From Haliotis asinina (lineage: Eukaryota; Mollusca; Gastropoda; Lepetellida; Haliotidae): 64,000 bases of DNA. Position numbers and translations under genes: made by a program. The DNA lies in the NCBI RefSeq assembly GCF_037392515.1, contig NC_090281.1, positions 54,476,753-54,540,752 on the forward strand, read 5' to 3'. Positions 37,036-47,700 of this stretch are shown in pieces (the stretch's first letter is position 1; the number at the start of each line of letters is the position of its first letter). The notes beneath the pieces were generated by a model that worked only from the letters and a program-made list of their open reading frames with translations, made no database searches and had not been told where the DNA came from.

Positions 37036-39360
37036 TAACAACAACAAATCAAAGCAAAAAGAAAAAAAGAAAAGAAAATCAACAACAAAAAAACAAAACC
37101 AAAACCAAAAAGAGCACATTGAAGAAGTTGACATCCATAAATCTGGCTTTTCTTATGCTTTCCAGTTCTAAATGCCCTTCAAAAGATTTACATTCTATGT
37201 TTGTTCAGAATTAAAAACAAGGGTTCGTTTGTTTAATATTAACATATGTATGAATATGCTTTAATATATCTGTGCATTGCATAAAGGCGCATCATTTTAA
37301 AATCATTTATAAATCAGTTCATAAATGTTTAGAAGGCTCACGACTGAAACTTGATGTAAGCCAAACAATGGATACACAGGACCGTTCGTAACTGTTTGTG
37401 TCCAGTTGAGACCAACTTCCGGTACCCCATGGCAAACTGTTCGGGTTACGGAAAGGCGAGTAATGACAAATGTTACAGTTAATTATTCAGCCATTCGTGG
37501 TCACTCGTCCCTTTCCGTAATGTCCAGGAGTAACATGGTCACGTTATTTAGGCATCGGTGACCCACTCGTGTTATTCCGGCACAAGCCTCTTCCTGGAGG
37601 TAACGGAAATGACCGAGTGATGACGAATGCTATTCAGGCAGCGGAATAAGCCGAGGGACCCAGCCCGTTACTTGGTCCTCAAGTCTTAGTGTTTGCTGGC
37701 AGGCAGGGATATATATAAATCTCAAATACTTACGAATTGTCTTCATTGCAGCAATGTCTAGATCTGCCTGATCCACAGCAAAACTGTCCCTTTTCACAGT
37801 ATACGGGCAGTGGCACAACTACGGCCTTCGATAGGTAGCAATAACCACTGATTTCCGCTGAAAAAACATCCAGCACCTAAATGGGTAATATCGGGCCACT
37901 TCTTTAAACCTAATTTTGGTGTCAGTCAATACAGTCGATACAATCATCGTTGCCCTGAGATAAAAACAATCGTGTCTTCATATTTGATTATAGGGATGTG
38001 AATGTACATGCGTGTATGAGCGAGCGCTATGCGGATGCGTGTGTGTTATAGTGCACACACAACCTTCAGTTACGATGTGCTTCTGCCATACTGTGGCCTT
38101 AACGCCGTCTCTGGCGCAAACATTGCCATGTGCAATATTCACAAGCTTTATGGATCACAACTTCTTTATTTCGTAGTTGCGACGCTTCGATACCGATTCT
38201 TGTACCGTTGTCAAACAGGCCATGCGCTTTTAAATTTATGGTTGTCTAAAAGCATTGAAGATACCTTAAACAGATAGTTGTACAACACACATACGCACAA
38301 ACACATGCGCGAAAGCACGTACACACACATCTGGCAGAGCACTGCCTCTTTCATACGCTATTGTACCTGGAACGCTCGTTTTCCTTTGCGAAATATCTAC
38401 AAGTGACATGTATCTAGTTTAGGTTTTAAGACGGTTTAATGATGTGAAGTCTACATGGGACTTTACCACTGGACAAATTCACAACACTATTTGCGGTTCA
38501 TACGGCTACCACTTGTTTGTGTTGGTTACAAACACAGACTACCTCCTTATCCCTGGGAAAACCTTGGGAATTCCCCAGTTTTGCGTAACAAAGAAACATT
38601 ATTGTTATTACTTTTATGCTGCATTATTTTACTCTTTTTGAACTAAGAATATCCATTCCCCGACGTGGCATTTCTGGAGTATCGGCAAAGGCGGCGTAAA
38701 CTAAATGTATATACTGTACCTACATCCGATGTTATTTCACATTGTTTTTTTTGTTATAACACAACTAAAACACATCACAATATCCATCAATTTGAGTTCA
38801 CATACGTTTCCAGGCTACTGTTTTATTCCGCAATATACAGCGTTGTCAGTGTAAACATCGGGTGATTACTTAATGATTGACTTTCCTTTTGTGTGAAAGT
38901 TTGAACTTTACTGTAAATTAAAAAATGTGAAAGTAAGTCATCATCATTTATCATCTAACATATTACCGCTATTGTTGAACTTCTCTCATGGAATTCCAAT
39001 TTCCACGAAATCACCAGTGCGGATATAGAGGGAGGGTGCGGGTAGTGTCACACAGACACAGGCACACAGACACACAGACACACACACAGACACAGACACA
39101 CACACACCACAACACACACACCGCAACACACACACAGACACACACACAACACACAACACACACACAACACAACACACACACACCACAACACACACAGACA
39201 CACACACACCACAACACACACACCACAACACACACACACAACACACAACACACAACACGTCAGAAAGAAAATACTTGTGACCTTATCTTCCCTTCACCTT
39301 CGGCAACATGTTATTACCTGTAATGCAGAGTAGAACGAGAAGAGTACACGTCAACGCCAT
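36726..39360 (-). CDS. STMC6-like (Shisa/WBP1/VOPP1-type) mini membrane protein A, 97 aa
   Basis: Three exons join in phase on the - strand: 39360-39318, 37857-37734 and 36852-36726. The product has a signal peptide (MALTCTLLVLLCIT, then AEISG) and an extracellular module with six cysteines (21, 35, 41, 42, 50, 51) in the pattern C-x13-C-x5-CC-x7-CC, including FCCGSGRSRHCC. A membrane helix (about 60-83, LAVGLGIGIPVTLAVVGL...) follows, then a tail of some 14 residues ending RSSDR. Six cysteines before one helix is the hallmark of the Shisa-like STMC6 superfamily, transmembrane adaptors that regulate trafficking and receptors. Here the third cysteine of the usual CCGxC motif is glycine and there is no PPxY tail. 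A paralogue lies 3 kb upstream. The TAA stop overlaps a possible donor (ACAG|GTAAAC), so a spliced longer tail is conceivable. Function is inferred from architecture only. Confidence 0.75.
36990..37112 (+). repeat. A/C-rich (AACGAC)n-type low-complexity tract
   Basis: CAACGA repeats pass into A-rich sequence. It lies in intron 2 of mini-gene A, where the transcript is T/G-rich. Confidence 0.9.
37734..37857 (-). CDS. STMC6-like A exon 2: six-cysteine module
   Basis: The acceptor is TTTTTTCAG and the donor is TTC|GTAAGT. The exon encodes GYCYLSKAVVVPLPVYC and CEKGQFCCGSGRSRHCC. Confidence 0.8.
39038..39262 (+). repeat. CA-rich microsatellite array
   Basis: About 220 bases of CACA interspersed with AGACA and ACAACA steps. 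It lies in the first intron of mini-gene A, some 55 bases beyond the exon 1 donor, and reads as GU-rich in that transcript. The open frames across it are repeat artefacts. Confidence 0.95.
39318..39360 (-). CDS. STMC6-like A exon 1: signal peptide
   Basis: Fourteen codons plus one base, from an ATG through CTCTGCATTACAG to the donor GTAATA. The phase (1) matches exon 2 and the paralogue's first exon. Confidence 0.7.
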
Positions 39361-39647
39361 TCCCACCACGCTACGTACGTCTCTGCTGTATGCATCAAGT
39401 CACCTCCTCTATTTTCGGTTTCATTATAGCACAGCTTCGCCTATGGTTGATGGTTAACCTACGTGGGGTAAACCCACGAAGCGAAAAATACAGCTTGTTC
39501 AGCTTGTCCCGATCAAGTGAATACTTATGCACTGTGTGACCGTGTCACAAATGGTTTGGTCTATTATTGTGAAGGGGTTCACGTTTGTCACTCGATTGCA
39601 AATCTCAGTCACGGTCGAGAACTCGTCAGCAATAACCTTTCTTTCCA

Positions 39648-39905
39648 GAGTGAGTGAGTGAGTGGGTTTAGTTTACGCCTCATTCAGCGATATTCCAGCT
39701 ATATGGCGTCGGTCTGTAAATAATCGAGTCTGGACTAGACACTCCAGTGATCAACAGCATGAGCATCGATCTGCGCAATTGGGGACCCATGACATGTGTC
39801 AACCAAGTCAGCGTGTCTGACCACCCGATTCCGTTAGTCGCCTCTTATGACATGCATGGGTTGCTGAAGGCCTATTCTTCCCAGGACATTGACGGGTTAA
39901 GAAAG
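39648..39905 (+). mobile_element. Second-family interspersed repeat, reference copy
   Basis: This is the clearest copy. It has a GTGAGTGAGTGGGTTTAGTT head, 'cgatattccagctatatggc', 'ctgtaaataatcgagtctgg', 'atcgatctgcgcaattggg', 'gtgtcaaccaagtcagcg', 'ccgttagtcgcctcttatga' and 'gggttgctgaaggcctattc'. It shares the ACTC/GTGA end and the 'gcnatattccagc' block with the SINE but has no tRNA-like head. It is repetitive and non-coding; the class is undetermined. Confidence 0.85.
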
Positions 39906-40319
39906 AAGCTACAGGTGGTGTCATGTTTTCGATGTATGCATACATTCGCGCGAATGCAACTTTTATAGGATTCTCTTCTCCCCTATTTAATGACGTTAAA
40001 TCGACCTGCCGTGTGTGTCATTTGTTATCCCGAGTCATGCATATGTAGAGAAGATCAGGTCAAGCTGAAGAATCTGTAATTTTGTAAGGACAAGTCACTC
40101 GACATGCCTCATCGCTCATATGACTGCTATTTATAGGCGCATAGCTTCTTTATCGGGTGGATGGTACGTGATTTGTTGTGTAGGTGTGGTCTCTATTTGA
40201 TTTTCGTGTTGTGCGTGCGTGCGTGCTTGCGTGATTGCTTAGTAACGTACTGTAGATCATACAAGAAGCGAGCGAGAGAAGTTTGTAACGAGACTATTGG
40301 TCCATCAGTTATACTGCGA

Positions 40320-40460
40320 GGGGCGGCGGGGGTAACCTAATGCTTAAAACGCAGGCTCGTTCGATTCCTCATTTGTGTGAAGCACATTTTTTGGTTTCCC
40401 GAGGCGTGGTAATGCTGGACTATTGCTAAAAAAGGTGTAAAACCATATTCACTCACTGTG
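40320..40460 (+). mobile_element. tRNA-derived SINE, shortened head
   Basis: The 'ggcgggggtaacctaatgct' head runs directly into a partial B box. The tail 'actattgctaaaaaaggtgt' and ACTC end are present. Confidence 0.75.
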
Positions 40461-40870
40461 AAGAGAAAAAAAACGAAATCTGGAAATTTGAACGATTTTT
40501 ATTTTGCTGGCATACTTGTCAGGCGAATGGGCTTGTGATTTCCGCGTATTCTAGCGCACACCGTTCTCACACTCGGACCGACGGTATTCCCCTGGTGGAC
40601 TTAGTATAAAGTAACGGGCAAAAGTCGAAATCACTGATATCACAAAACGACAAACCACCATTATGAAAAAGGACGGTGAATTTTGATAACAGGTGCATGG
40701 GAAAGACGCATTGAGTCAATTCATTGGAGTAGCTACAATAACAAATCCATTGAGTCACTGTATGAATGAAGGAATGAAATCCAGATTATCAAATTACATT
40801 TTCGGTATCGTTTCTTTTGCCCGTTAGTTTATGTTCTATCTTGGGTGAAGAGTTCAGTGACTGATCATAT

Positions 40871-40918
40871 GAGTATCAGTCAACGCAGTATCAGTCAACG
40901 CAGTATCAGTCAACGCAA
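40871..40918 (+). repeat. 15-bp tandem triplicate
   Basis: Three exact copies of 'gtatcagtcaacgca'. Confidence 0.95.
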
Positions 40919-41252
40919 TCCGAAGAGGACGACATGCCATTATCAGCTCGAACATTATCCAATTCGGCGCTAAAATGCAATCAAACATAATTCATGACAA
41001 ACGAGTCGATGTTGTCTTCGTGTTTACCAATGTTCTTCTGAGTTAGTTCGGTTTAACGCCGTTTGGGTAGAACAGTCGAACACTGCTTGGTCCATCTTTG
41101 ATGAGTCGAACTCACGGTCGTCTCGACGTTAAAAGGTGGTGTGCGTTTCTTATTTAGGCATCAATAGCGGTTGTGTCGAACTTCGGATATCTCGAAGTAT
41201 CGGGTCTCCTAAACTCCGGTATTTACTTTAATTTAGGCGTGTCAGCCTCATG

Positions 41253-41460
41253 TGTAAGGTGAGTGAATGATTATAGTTTTACGCCGCACTCAGCAATATT
41301 CCAGCTACATGACGGCGGTCTGGAAACAGTCATGTCTACGCAATTCGGATTCTACATCACGTCAGTGAGTCTGACCACCCGATCCCGATCATCTTAATTT
41401 ATGACAAGAATGGGTTGCTGAAGATCAATTCTAACCCGGATCTTCTCGGTTGTTTTGTGG
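41253..41460 (+). mobile_element. Second-family interspersed repeat, internal deletion
   Basis: The head and the 'gaccacccgatcccg' and 'gggttgctgaag' blocks are present. The middle is partly deleted. Confidence 0.75.
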
Positions 41461-41816
41461 AAGGGAAACATTAAGTGATGCATGTGACATTTACCACTTT
41501 TATGACACACCCACCAGCAAAGCACGAGACCCACAAAGAACGACAATCCCGGAAGGCAAAAGGGACGCAACTCTGCAGTTGAATTCCTGCGTGTATGGCA
41601 AACGTGTCGCACATTCTCATCGATGTAGCCTATTTAAAAAATAAACACGGAAGCAAATCAAAACACCATTTGTATTGTATTTACAAAATACAGATGTTTA
41701 CACACCAAGCATTCACGTATAAACGAGGTATTCTATTAACTCATCAACATCACACGCTGAGTTCGATTCATTTAACGATATCCCGGCTATTCTGAACCTT
41801 TGTAACAAATATATAG

Positions 41817-41929
41817 CAGGGCCCCGTTTCACGAAGCCATCGTAGCGTTACGACTGTCGTAAGTCTATGTTAAAGTGTGGGAGGTACGATCACCTTAGCG
41901 CTGCGACCTGTTTGTGAAACGCGGCCCTG
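41817..41929 (+). mobile_element. 113-bp palindromic MITE-like element
   Basis: Near-perfect terminal inverted repeats: left 'cagggccccgtttcacga', right the complement 'cagggccgcgtttcacaa'. The interior is also partly self-complementary ('taagtctatgttaaa', 'cttagcgctgcgac'). It is too small to encode a transposase. It lies 170 bases beyond the stop of mini-gene B and may fall in its 3' untranslated region. Confidence 0.75.
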
Positions 41930-42099
41930 GATTCTACACATTTATGTACGACTGCGTATTCTCATCCGTTCTAGTACTCAAGCTGAAGGCCGCACCATCT
42001 TTCTTGACGTTCCATTTTCCACGACAGTTCTGGAACCCGCTTGTCGTTTAAAATCGCCTGAACTGAAGTTCGCTTTAGATCCCGTATGGGAGTTTTGCA

Positions 42100-42211
42100 T
42101 CAGTCATCAGATCGTCGACAGAACTTCCAGTAACAACCGAAAATGGCGAACCCAAGTACGGTCAGCCCCAAAAGAATTCCAACACACACTCCGGCGATAA
42201 GCGGCGTATTG
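42100..42211 (-). CDS. STMC6-like B exon 3: membrane helix and tail
   Basis: The acceptor is CTCCCTACAG. One base completes an aspartate codon, then NTPLIAGVCVGILLGLTV... and a TGA stop. Confidence 0.78.
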
Positions 42212-44068
42212 CTGTAGGGAGAGATATTGCAATAGGTACTGTTATGCATGGACGTTGTGGTACAAAACATTCACTATCTCTGTTGTGTGTTACATATCAG
42301 AGTAAGGACCGGTTGGGTAGCTTATTGGTAAAAGTGTCCGCTCGTCAAGCTGAAGATCCGAGTTCGATCCTTAAAATGGTACAACATGTGGGACCTAACC
42401 TTGATATCGCCGGAATAGTACAAAATTCCAGATATTTGCGAGAGAGTGTTTTCAATCTGTATTCTTTAATTTTTAATTTATTTGGCATTTAAACTATAGG
42501 ACAGTCTATTGGCAGTAGGGTTGGAGATTTAAATGGAGACTTAAATCATTCCGGGTTACATCAGCATAACGCGATATCTGTTAAAATAAAACTGTGAATC
42601 GATATATCCTTTCGGCAAAAATGTTTTTAGTGGAAATAATAGCATCATATTTTTAATAGTTCGAGTTTTGAGATTCGAATTAATATCTTCGATAAAAATC
42701 TATTCAGCCCATGACTTAAACCCTGTGCAAATCCCATCATTCTAGATTTTGAAGTGAACAAAGAGTTTACTGAATTTTGATGAATGACGGACGTCTTTGT
42801 TGTACTTCACACATGGTGATCACCTATGCACACATGCCTGACGTCATACTGGGGCCCGTGAAGATCCGGATTAGAACTGATCTTTAGTAACCAAAGCTAG
42901 TCGTAAGATGCGACTAACGGGATCGGGTGGTTGGGCTTACTGACTTAGTTGACACGTCATCAAATCCCAGTTGCGTAAACCGATGTTCATGCTGTTCATC
43001 ACTGGATTGTCTCGATTATTACAGACCGTCGCCATATAACTAGAATATTGCTGAGTGCGGCGTAAAACTCTCTTCCTCATACTAGGTACACGAAGAAACG
43101 TAAGACAAAACACATGTCGCTCAATACAGGAGTCAGAAAGAGTACTAGTTTCCTCCACAATAATTAATTATACAAATTCTACTCACTCAACCTCTCCATT
43201 CTTACAGCATCGCTTATATCTGCCTAGTCCACAGCAGTATTCTGTCTCAAGACAATCTGTGGGGAAGAGGCCCTGTTTGAAATAACAGAATCCATGCACC
43301 ACTTCTGAAAGAGAGAAACAAATTTGTATTTGCCTGCAAGTCTGATAAAGTGTAGCGTCACGTGTGAGTCTAACAACGGCGAAGGTGAAGGCACACACAG
43401 ACATGTATCCAGCATCCCACAACTTGACCCTTGCCAATCAGAGACATGCCAGTGCGTCTATAGCAACACACGACGACGACTTTAATGTTACAAATTTGTT
43501 ACAGATGGAGCAAACAAGGTACAGATCTTTTCTCCAAGTGAAAGCCGTGTGACGTCCAGGATGTGAAATCAACAAGAGAGATTATCCGGTTACATTAGGA
43601 TAAGTGAGGGTTTCTAGTGTTTTATTGTCAAATAACATGCATACAATCATAAGCACGCACGCATGCACACATACATACATACGCACATATATACGTATGT
43701 GTCTACACACGGATATATAATGACAGCAAACATTCTACATAGTGTAAAAGCGAAATTGTCGTTGAAAATCTATGACACACACATGCACATACACATAGGC
43801 ACACACACGCACACAGACACACACACACGCATACATACATACATACATACATACATACATACATACATACATACATACATACATACATACATACATACAT
43901 ACATACATACATACATACATACATACATACATACATACATACATACATAAAGACAAATTAAAATCACACAAAGCAACATAATACAAGCATGACAATCGAA
44001 TTGACAATGATGATGATAATACCGGCCAGACATATCGTCAACAGTAGTACCAGCCAGAGGTTCCCCAT
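42100..44068 (-). CDS. STMC6-like (Shisa/WBP1/VOPP1-type) mini membrane protein B, 91 aa
   Basis: Three exons on the - strand (44068-44023, 43304-43187 and 42211-42100) join in the same phases (1, then 2) as mini-gene A. A signal peptide (MGNLWLVLLLTICLAEVVHG) precedes six cysteines (22, 33, 39, 40, 48, 49) in C-x10-C-x5-CC-x7-CC, including YCCGLGRYKRCC. A helix (about 58-80, PLIAGVCVGILLGLTVLGF...) and an 11-residue tail (CYWKFCRRSDD) follow. The start FCYFKQGLFPT resembles the C-W-Y-F-E-G-L-Y-P-T opening of VOPP1/WBP1-type proteins. Such proteins sit in endosomal or plasma membranes and act as adaptors, but the PPxY-bearing tail is absent here, so partners cannot be inferred. It is a paralogue of gene A by exon structure, cysteine spacing and shared CCGxGR motif. 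Confidence 0.77.
42307..42425 (+). mobile_element. SINE, shortened
   Basis: The head 'gggtagcttattggtaaaag' and B-box remnant 'gagttcgatcc' lie in intron 2 of mini-gene B, antisense to it. Confidence 0.7.
42850..43080 (-). mobile_element. Second-family interspersed repeat
   Basis: A reverse copy in intron 2 of mini-gene B, in the sense direction of that gene. It ends about 105 bases from the exon 2 donor. Confidence 0.8.
43187..43304 (-). CDS. STMC6-like B exon 2: six-cysteine module
   Basis: A strong acceptor (TTTCTCTCTTTCAG) and a strong donor (TTGA|GTGAGT). It encodes FCYFKQGLFPTDC and CLETEYCCGLGRYKRCC. Confidence 0.82.
43773..43948 (+). repeat. (CA)n then (ATAC)n microsatellite
   Basis: About 55 bases of CA-type repeat run into nearly 30 ATAC tetranucleotides. 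It lies in intron 1 of mini-gene B, 74 bases beyond the exon 1 donor. Confidence 0.97.
44023..44068 (-). CDS. STMC6-like B exon 1: signal peptide
   Basis: Fifteen codons plus one base (MGNLWLVLLLTICLA), donor GTATTA. Phase 1 joins to AA in exon 2 to give glutamate. Confidence 0.7.
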
Positions 44069-44757
44069 CGTCCAGTAGTCTCAGTTATGACGTTTCACCC
44101 AGCTCACACACCATTTGTAGTGACAGTCCATGACTCATATGAACATACGTAGTATAGTACTCATCAGCATCGCCAGTTCCTGTTTACACGCTGTAGTCGC
44201 TTCACAGCGCCCAAGGATCGGAAGCTGACAATAATACCATCCCCTCGTATGGATGTGTGTTGAAATCGAGTAATTTTGTTTAGTGGTACTGACTTTAAAT
44301 TGCGTGTCATAATGTCCAAATTCTGCACCATATTATGCGGTTATGATAAATAATTTCATCATTTCTGTTCTTGACCAGAAACCACGTTAGCATCAGTCGT
44401 GTTGACAAATTAGGAGTGGTTAACGGGCATGTCATAAATACACGCATGTGTATATTAACTAACATGGAATGAATCAAATATCATGAATCAGGCACTCACA
44501 AACTTACTATTAGGCACTCACGGAATTTACTATGAGGCACACACGTGCGTACAAACAGACATGCACGGGCGTACTATCAGGCATTTACGGACTTACTATC
44601 AGTCACCTATTAAACTTATTATCACTCAGTCACGAAGTTACAATCCGGCACTCGTAATTCTTCCATGGATTGTGATATAAAATGAGTGTCTGGAAAACAA
44701 GTCTCAATCCAAAGGAGATCCTTCCTTAATGACGAGGTCAGTGTATAGGTTTCGAAG

Positions 44758-44925
44758 AGGGTCAGTGGATAGTCTGATGGCTAAAACGCTCGGTCGTCAC
44801 GCCGACGACTCGATTTCGATCCCTAAGATAGGTACAAGATATGAGACGCATTTCCGGAGTCACCCGCCCTGATATTGTTGAATTATTGATAAAGCGGCGT
44901 AATACTCATTTACGCACCGGTACAA
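44758..44925 (+). mobile_element. tRNA-derived SINE, diverged
   Basis: 'ggatagtctgatggctaaaa', 'tcgtcacgccgacgactcg' and 'gataaagcggcgtaatactc' keep the element order. Confidence 0.75.
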
Positions 44926-45319
44926 AAGCCTTTTGTTTCTAATGAATGATACGAGGTCTTGAAAAAAAAGAAAATAATCGAGAATATTTTTGCTGTCCTA
45001 TTCTTTACGGTTCGACCTCGTAAACAGGAGCGACGACGCAAACATTACCCTCGCTTTTGTGGAAAACTCGTGTATCTGGTATGATAGTTAACACATGGCT
45101 GAGAACACTCACGGATGCTATACTAGCCACAGAAAGAAACTGTGCATTGTCAAAATATTTTCCCAGTTGATAAGTAACAAAAAATAAATAACAAAGTCAA
45201 AGCTACATATAAACCTTAATAGATCATGAGACCATAACAAGTCGGGAGAATTTCAGTTGAAAAGTCGATGACACAATGACGTCACGAGTCCACAGGCGGA
45301 CAGGAGTCAAAAGACCGTG

Positions 45320-45720
45320 TCACAAGCTCAATAACTGGTATGTCCACCATCGGCATTGAGACGCATATGAAACGTGCAGGGAGGCTTGTGGGACGTCTCG
45401 CCAGATTCTCTCAAGTTCTGCTGCAAGGTCAAGGACGTTATCTTTCGAATGAGGCAGACGGCGTACGCATTGATCAATCTCGTCCCAAACATGCTCTGTC
45501 GGGGAAGCATCAGGTGAATTTGCAAGTCAAGGCAGTAAGTCAACGTTGTGGTGTTGCAAGAAATCTAGCAATCCTTGTCGTATGAGGGCGGGCATTTCCA
45601 GTTGGAATATCAAACCAGGGCCATGAAATTGCAGACAAGGAATTGCCACAGGTCGATGAATCTGATCCCTGTAGCCCACACCAGTTAAGTTGCCCTGAAC
45701 ACTCACCAAAGGAGTTCTGT
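45320..45720 (-). pseudogene. Decayed Tc1/mariner transposase, C-terminal part
   Basis: On the - strand, GYRDQIHRPV and LLDFLQHHNVDLLP are followed, in a shifted frame, by SPDASPTEHVWDEIDQCVRR and a SMPMVDIPVI-type end. This is the order of the family's DDE C-terminal region (R-Y-x-x-x-I, D-F-L-x-x-x-N-V, S-P-D-x-x-P-I-E-H-x-W-D). At least one frameshift and loss of the usual D-N-A-R-P-H motif show that it is inactive. Confidence 0.8.
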
Positions 45721-46103
45721 GGCGTGTGTTAAAAGATAGAAAGATAAGTAAGATAGAAAATGATTTACTGATATTACATAATTTGCCTATGCTTGTTTAC
45801 TTCATCAGTAATTTAAATGTGATTATAGATAAAGTAAGCTAAATTACCCTGTTGTCTCATAGAGACGCATGAAAAGTTATATTAAGCATACTTGAACATA
45901 TATATCACAGTAAAACACTGGTTGGTAAGCTAAAATTGGGCATATATTTTTTCCGGGTCCCAATATTTCATTTGGAGATAATCTACTGAAAACCATCCTA
46001 GATAATAATCTCCTTGTTGCAAGTGTTATTATGTTTTATGCATCTATGGATTAGCCGGATATTTCCATTATCTCCCTTTACTGACTCCTCCTTCTCAAAG
46101 TAG

Positions 46104-46381
46104 CCAATCAGATAAGCAGTTACCATCGAGCTTGCCAGTGTCAGCAAAGATGGCGACAGCAGGCGCAAAAGTTTGCAGTGGGACACAGATTTACGGAAAA
46201 TGTCATAACGACCAACTTTCAGGTGTGAAACCTTCAAGAAATTATGTGTAAGTATTTCTTGCACCTCTTTCAGGGTACCTGAACAACAACTGTGTTGCCA
46301 AGTTTAATCAGTTAGAAAGTGAGTTATGACAGAAGCCATGTGATTGGTACGCTAAACTTCCCAGCGTAGTCACCTGATTGG
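46104..46381. promoter_or_regulatory. Cluster of three CCAAT boxes (possible promoter)
   Basis: CCAAT at 46104-46108 on the + strand and its complement ATTGG at 46343-46347 and 46377-46381 surround the ATGGCG exon-like start at 46150. CCAAT boxes bind NF-Y and often mark TATA-less promoters. Sequence inspection alone cannot prove activity. Confidence 0.25.
46150..46247 (+). CDS. Possible first coding exon (unassigned)
   Basis: An ATG in a good initiation context (aaagATGGCG) begins 32 codons (MATAGAKVCSGTQIYGKC...), ending at a strong donor (TATGT|GTAAGT). A CCAAT box lies about 45 bases upstream. No following exon could be linked, so the product is unknown and the call is tentative. Confidence 0.25.
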
Positions 46382-47449
46382 GTAAAAAACCAGTAAAGGA
46401 AGTGCAATTATCGATCCGTAAACACATTTACGGTACTAGTGAAGACTTATCGGAACGTACACCAAAGGGATTATTGAGGAAGCTGAAGACAAAACAACCA
46501 CGAGAAACGCTAACATGCTGTGTGCTTGTTACAATGGGCATTTATTGCTGTGTAACGTTTACGGACTAAGGCTGGCTAACCTGAAATAGTGTGTAAACGT
46601 CAGTTCTCACATCCAGCTGAATGTTTTAACACACCTACAATAGTCAGTCTGTGAGTTTTGGAGTTTCTACAGAACAGTTGTCTATGATTAAACCCACAGG
46701 TGCATGGACGTATCCGGGGAATCTGCATGTATTCCCAAACTATGAGTAAAAATACATGTTTACTTGCTGCAGTCAGTGACGTTAGGGTGCCAGTCAGCGC
46801 AACTGGTAATTCATACATGCAAGGTCAAAAGATATCCTGACCTGATCTGTGTCATTATCACAACTATTCTTTTGTAACATAAGTGACATATCTGACTTTG
46901 TATTAGAATTGGGCATTTCCTTTCCCTTGAAGATGTCTGCATGGTAAGTAGTTTGAAACGTCTTTAATCCATGTTCGATAATTTAGATGCATTCCTCACC
47001 AAATTGTTTTAATCCTTAAAACTGTGAAATGTCGAGAATGAGAACGTATCAGACTAATTTTATTAAAGGACGATAAAATATTCAGATGATTCGGTAGATT
47101 TTATGTCCAATTATGTTTGTGTTGGGCAAATTCATCATTTTGCTTTCAAATACGAATGTGAGATTGATCACTTAAAAACTATTACACAACGACCGAGGTT
47201 TTTCGTTTGACTTATTCTTTATTTTATTATTTCATCAGTAGATAATTGCCTCTTATTGGCGGACAAAGGGGACGAGAGTTAGTGAGAAATGATTGTATTA
47301 ACTATTTCCCACAGTTTTCATTAAAATGACCAAGTGTTAAGATATAGTGATGAAATGATGAGACCCATATATTTCGTTCACATGTCATAATGTGCCAACC
47401 GTACTAAGCTTCTTTTCTGCAACACTCACTGTACACATTAATACATTTC

Positions 47450-47700
47450 CACTGGGCATAGGACCCATGAGGATCCTGGTTAGAACTGATCTTCAGTAAC
47501 CCATGCTTGTCGTAAGAGACGACAAACGAGATCGGGTGGTGAGACCCGCTAACATGGTAGACACATGTCATCGTCTCCCAGTTGTGTAGATCGATGCTCC
47601 TTTTGTTGAACACTGGATTTTCTGGTTCAGACACGATTGTTTACAGACCGCCGCCATATAGCTTGAATATTGCTGGGTGCGGCGTAGAACTTAACTCAAT
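47450..47700 (-). mobile_element. Second-family interspersed repeat
   Basis: A reverse copy from 'gaggatcctggttagaactg' to 'gaatattgctgggtgcggcg'. Confidence 0.85.

Larger units (their letters stand above)
39361..42099. other. Spacer between the two STMC6-like genes
   Basis: It contains two second-family repeats, one SINE, a 15-bp triplicate and a small inverted-repeat element near the 3' end of mini-gene B. No gene is supported. Confidence 0.5.

Noticed and set aside
38986..39323. Histidine/threonine-rich and cysteine/valine-rich open frames
   Set aside because: Produced by the CA microsatellite.
41394..41612. Hydrophobic - strand frame (LSFFVGLVLCWWVC) as another STMC6-like helix exon
   Set aside because: It overlaps a second-family repeat, lies beyond the stop of gene B, and has no good acceptor or linked cysteine exon.
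43663..44033. YIHT and MYVC repeat open frames
   Set aside because: Produced by the ATAC tetranucleotide array.
46378..46569. 63-codon + frame following the exon-like start at 46150
   Set aside because: It begins at TTG, cannot be joined in phase through a good acceptor, and has no recognised domain.
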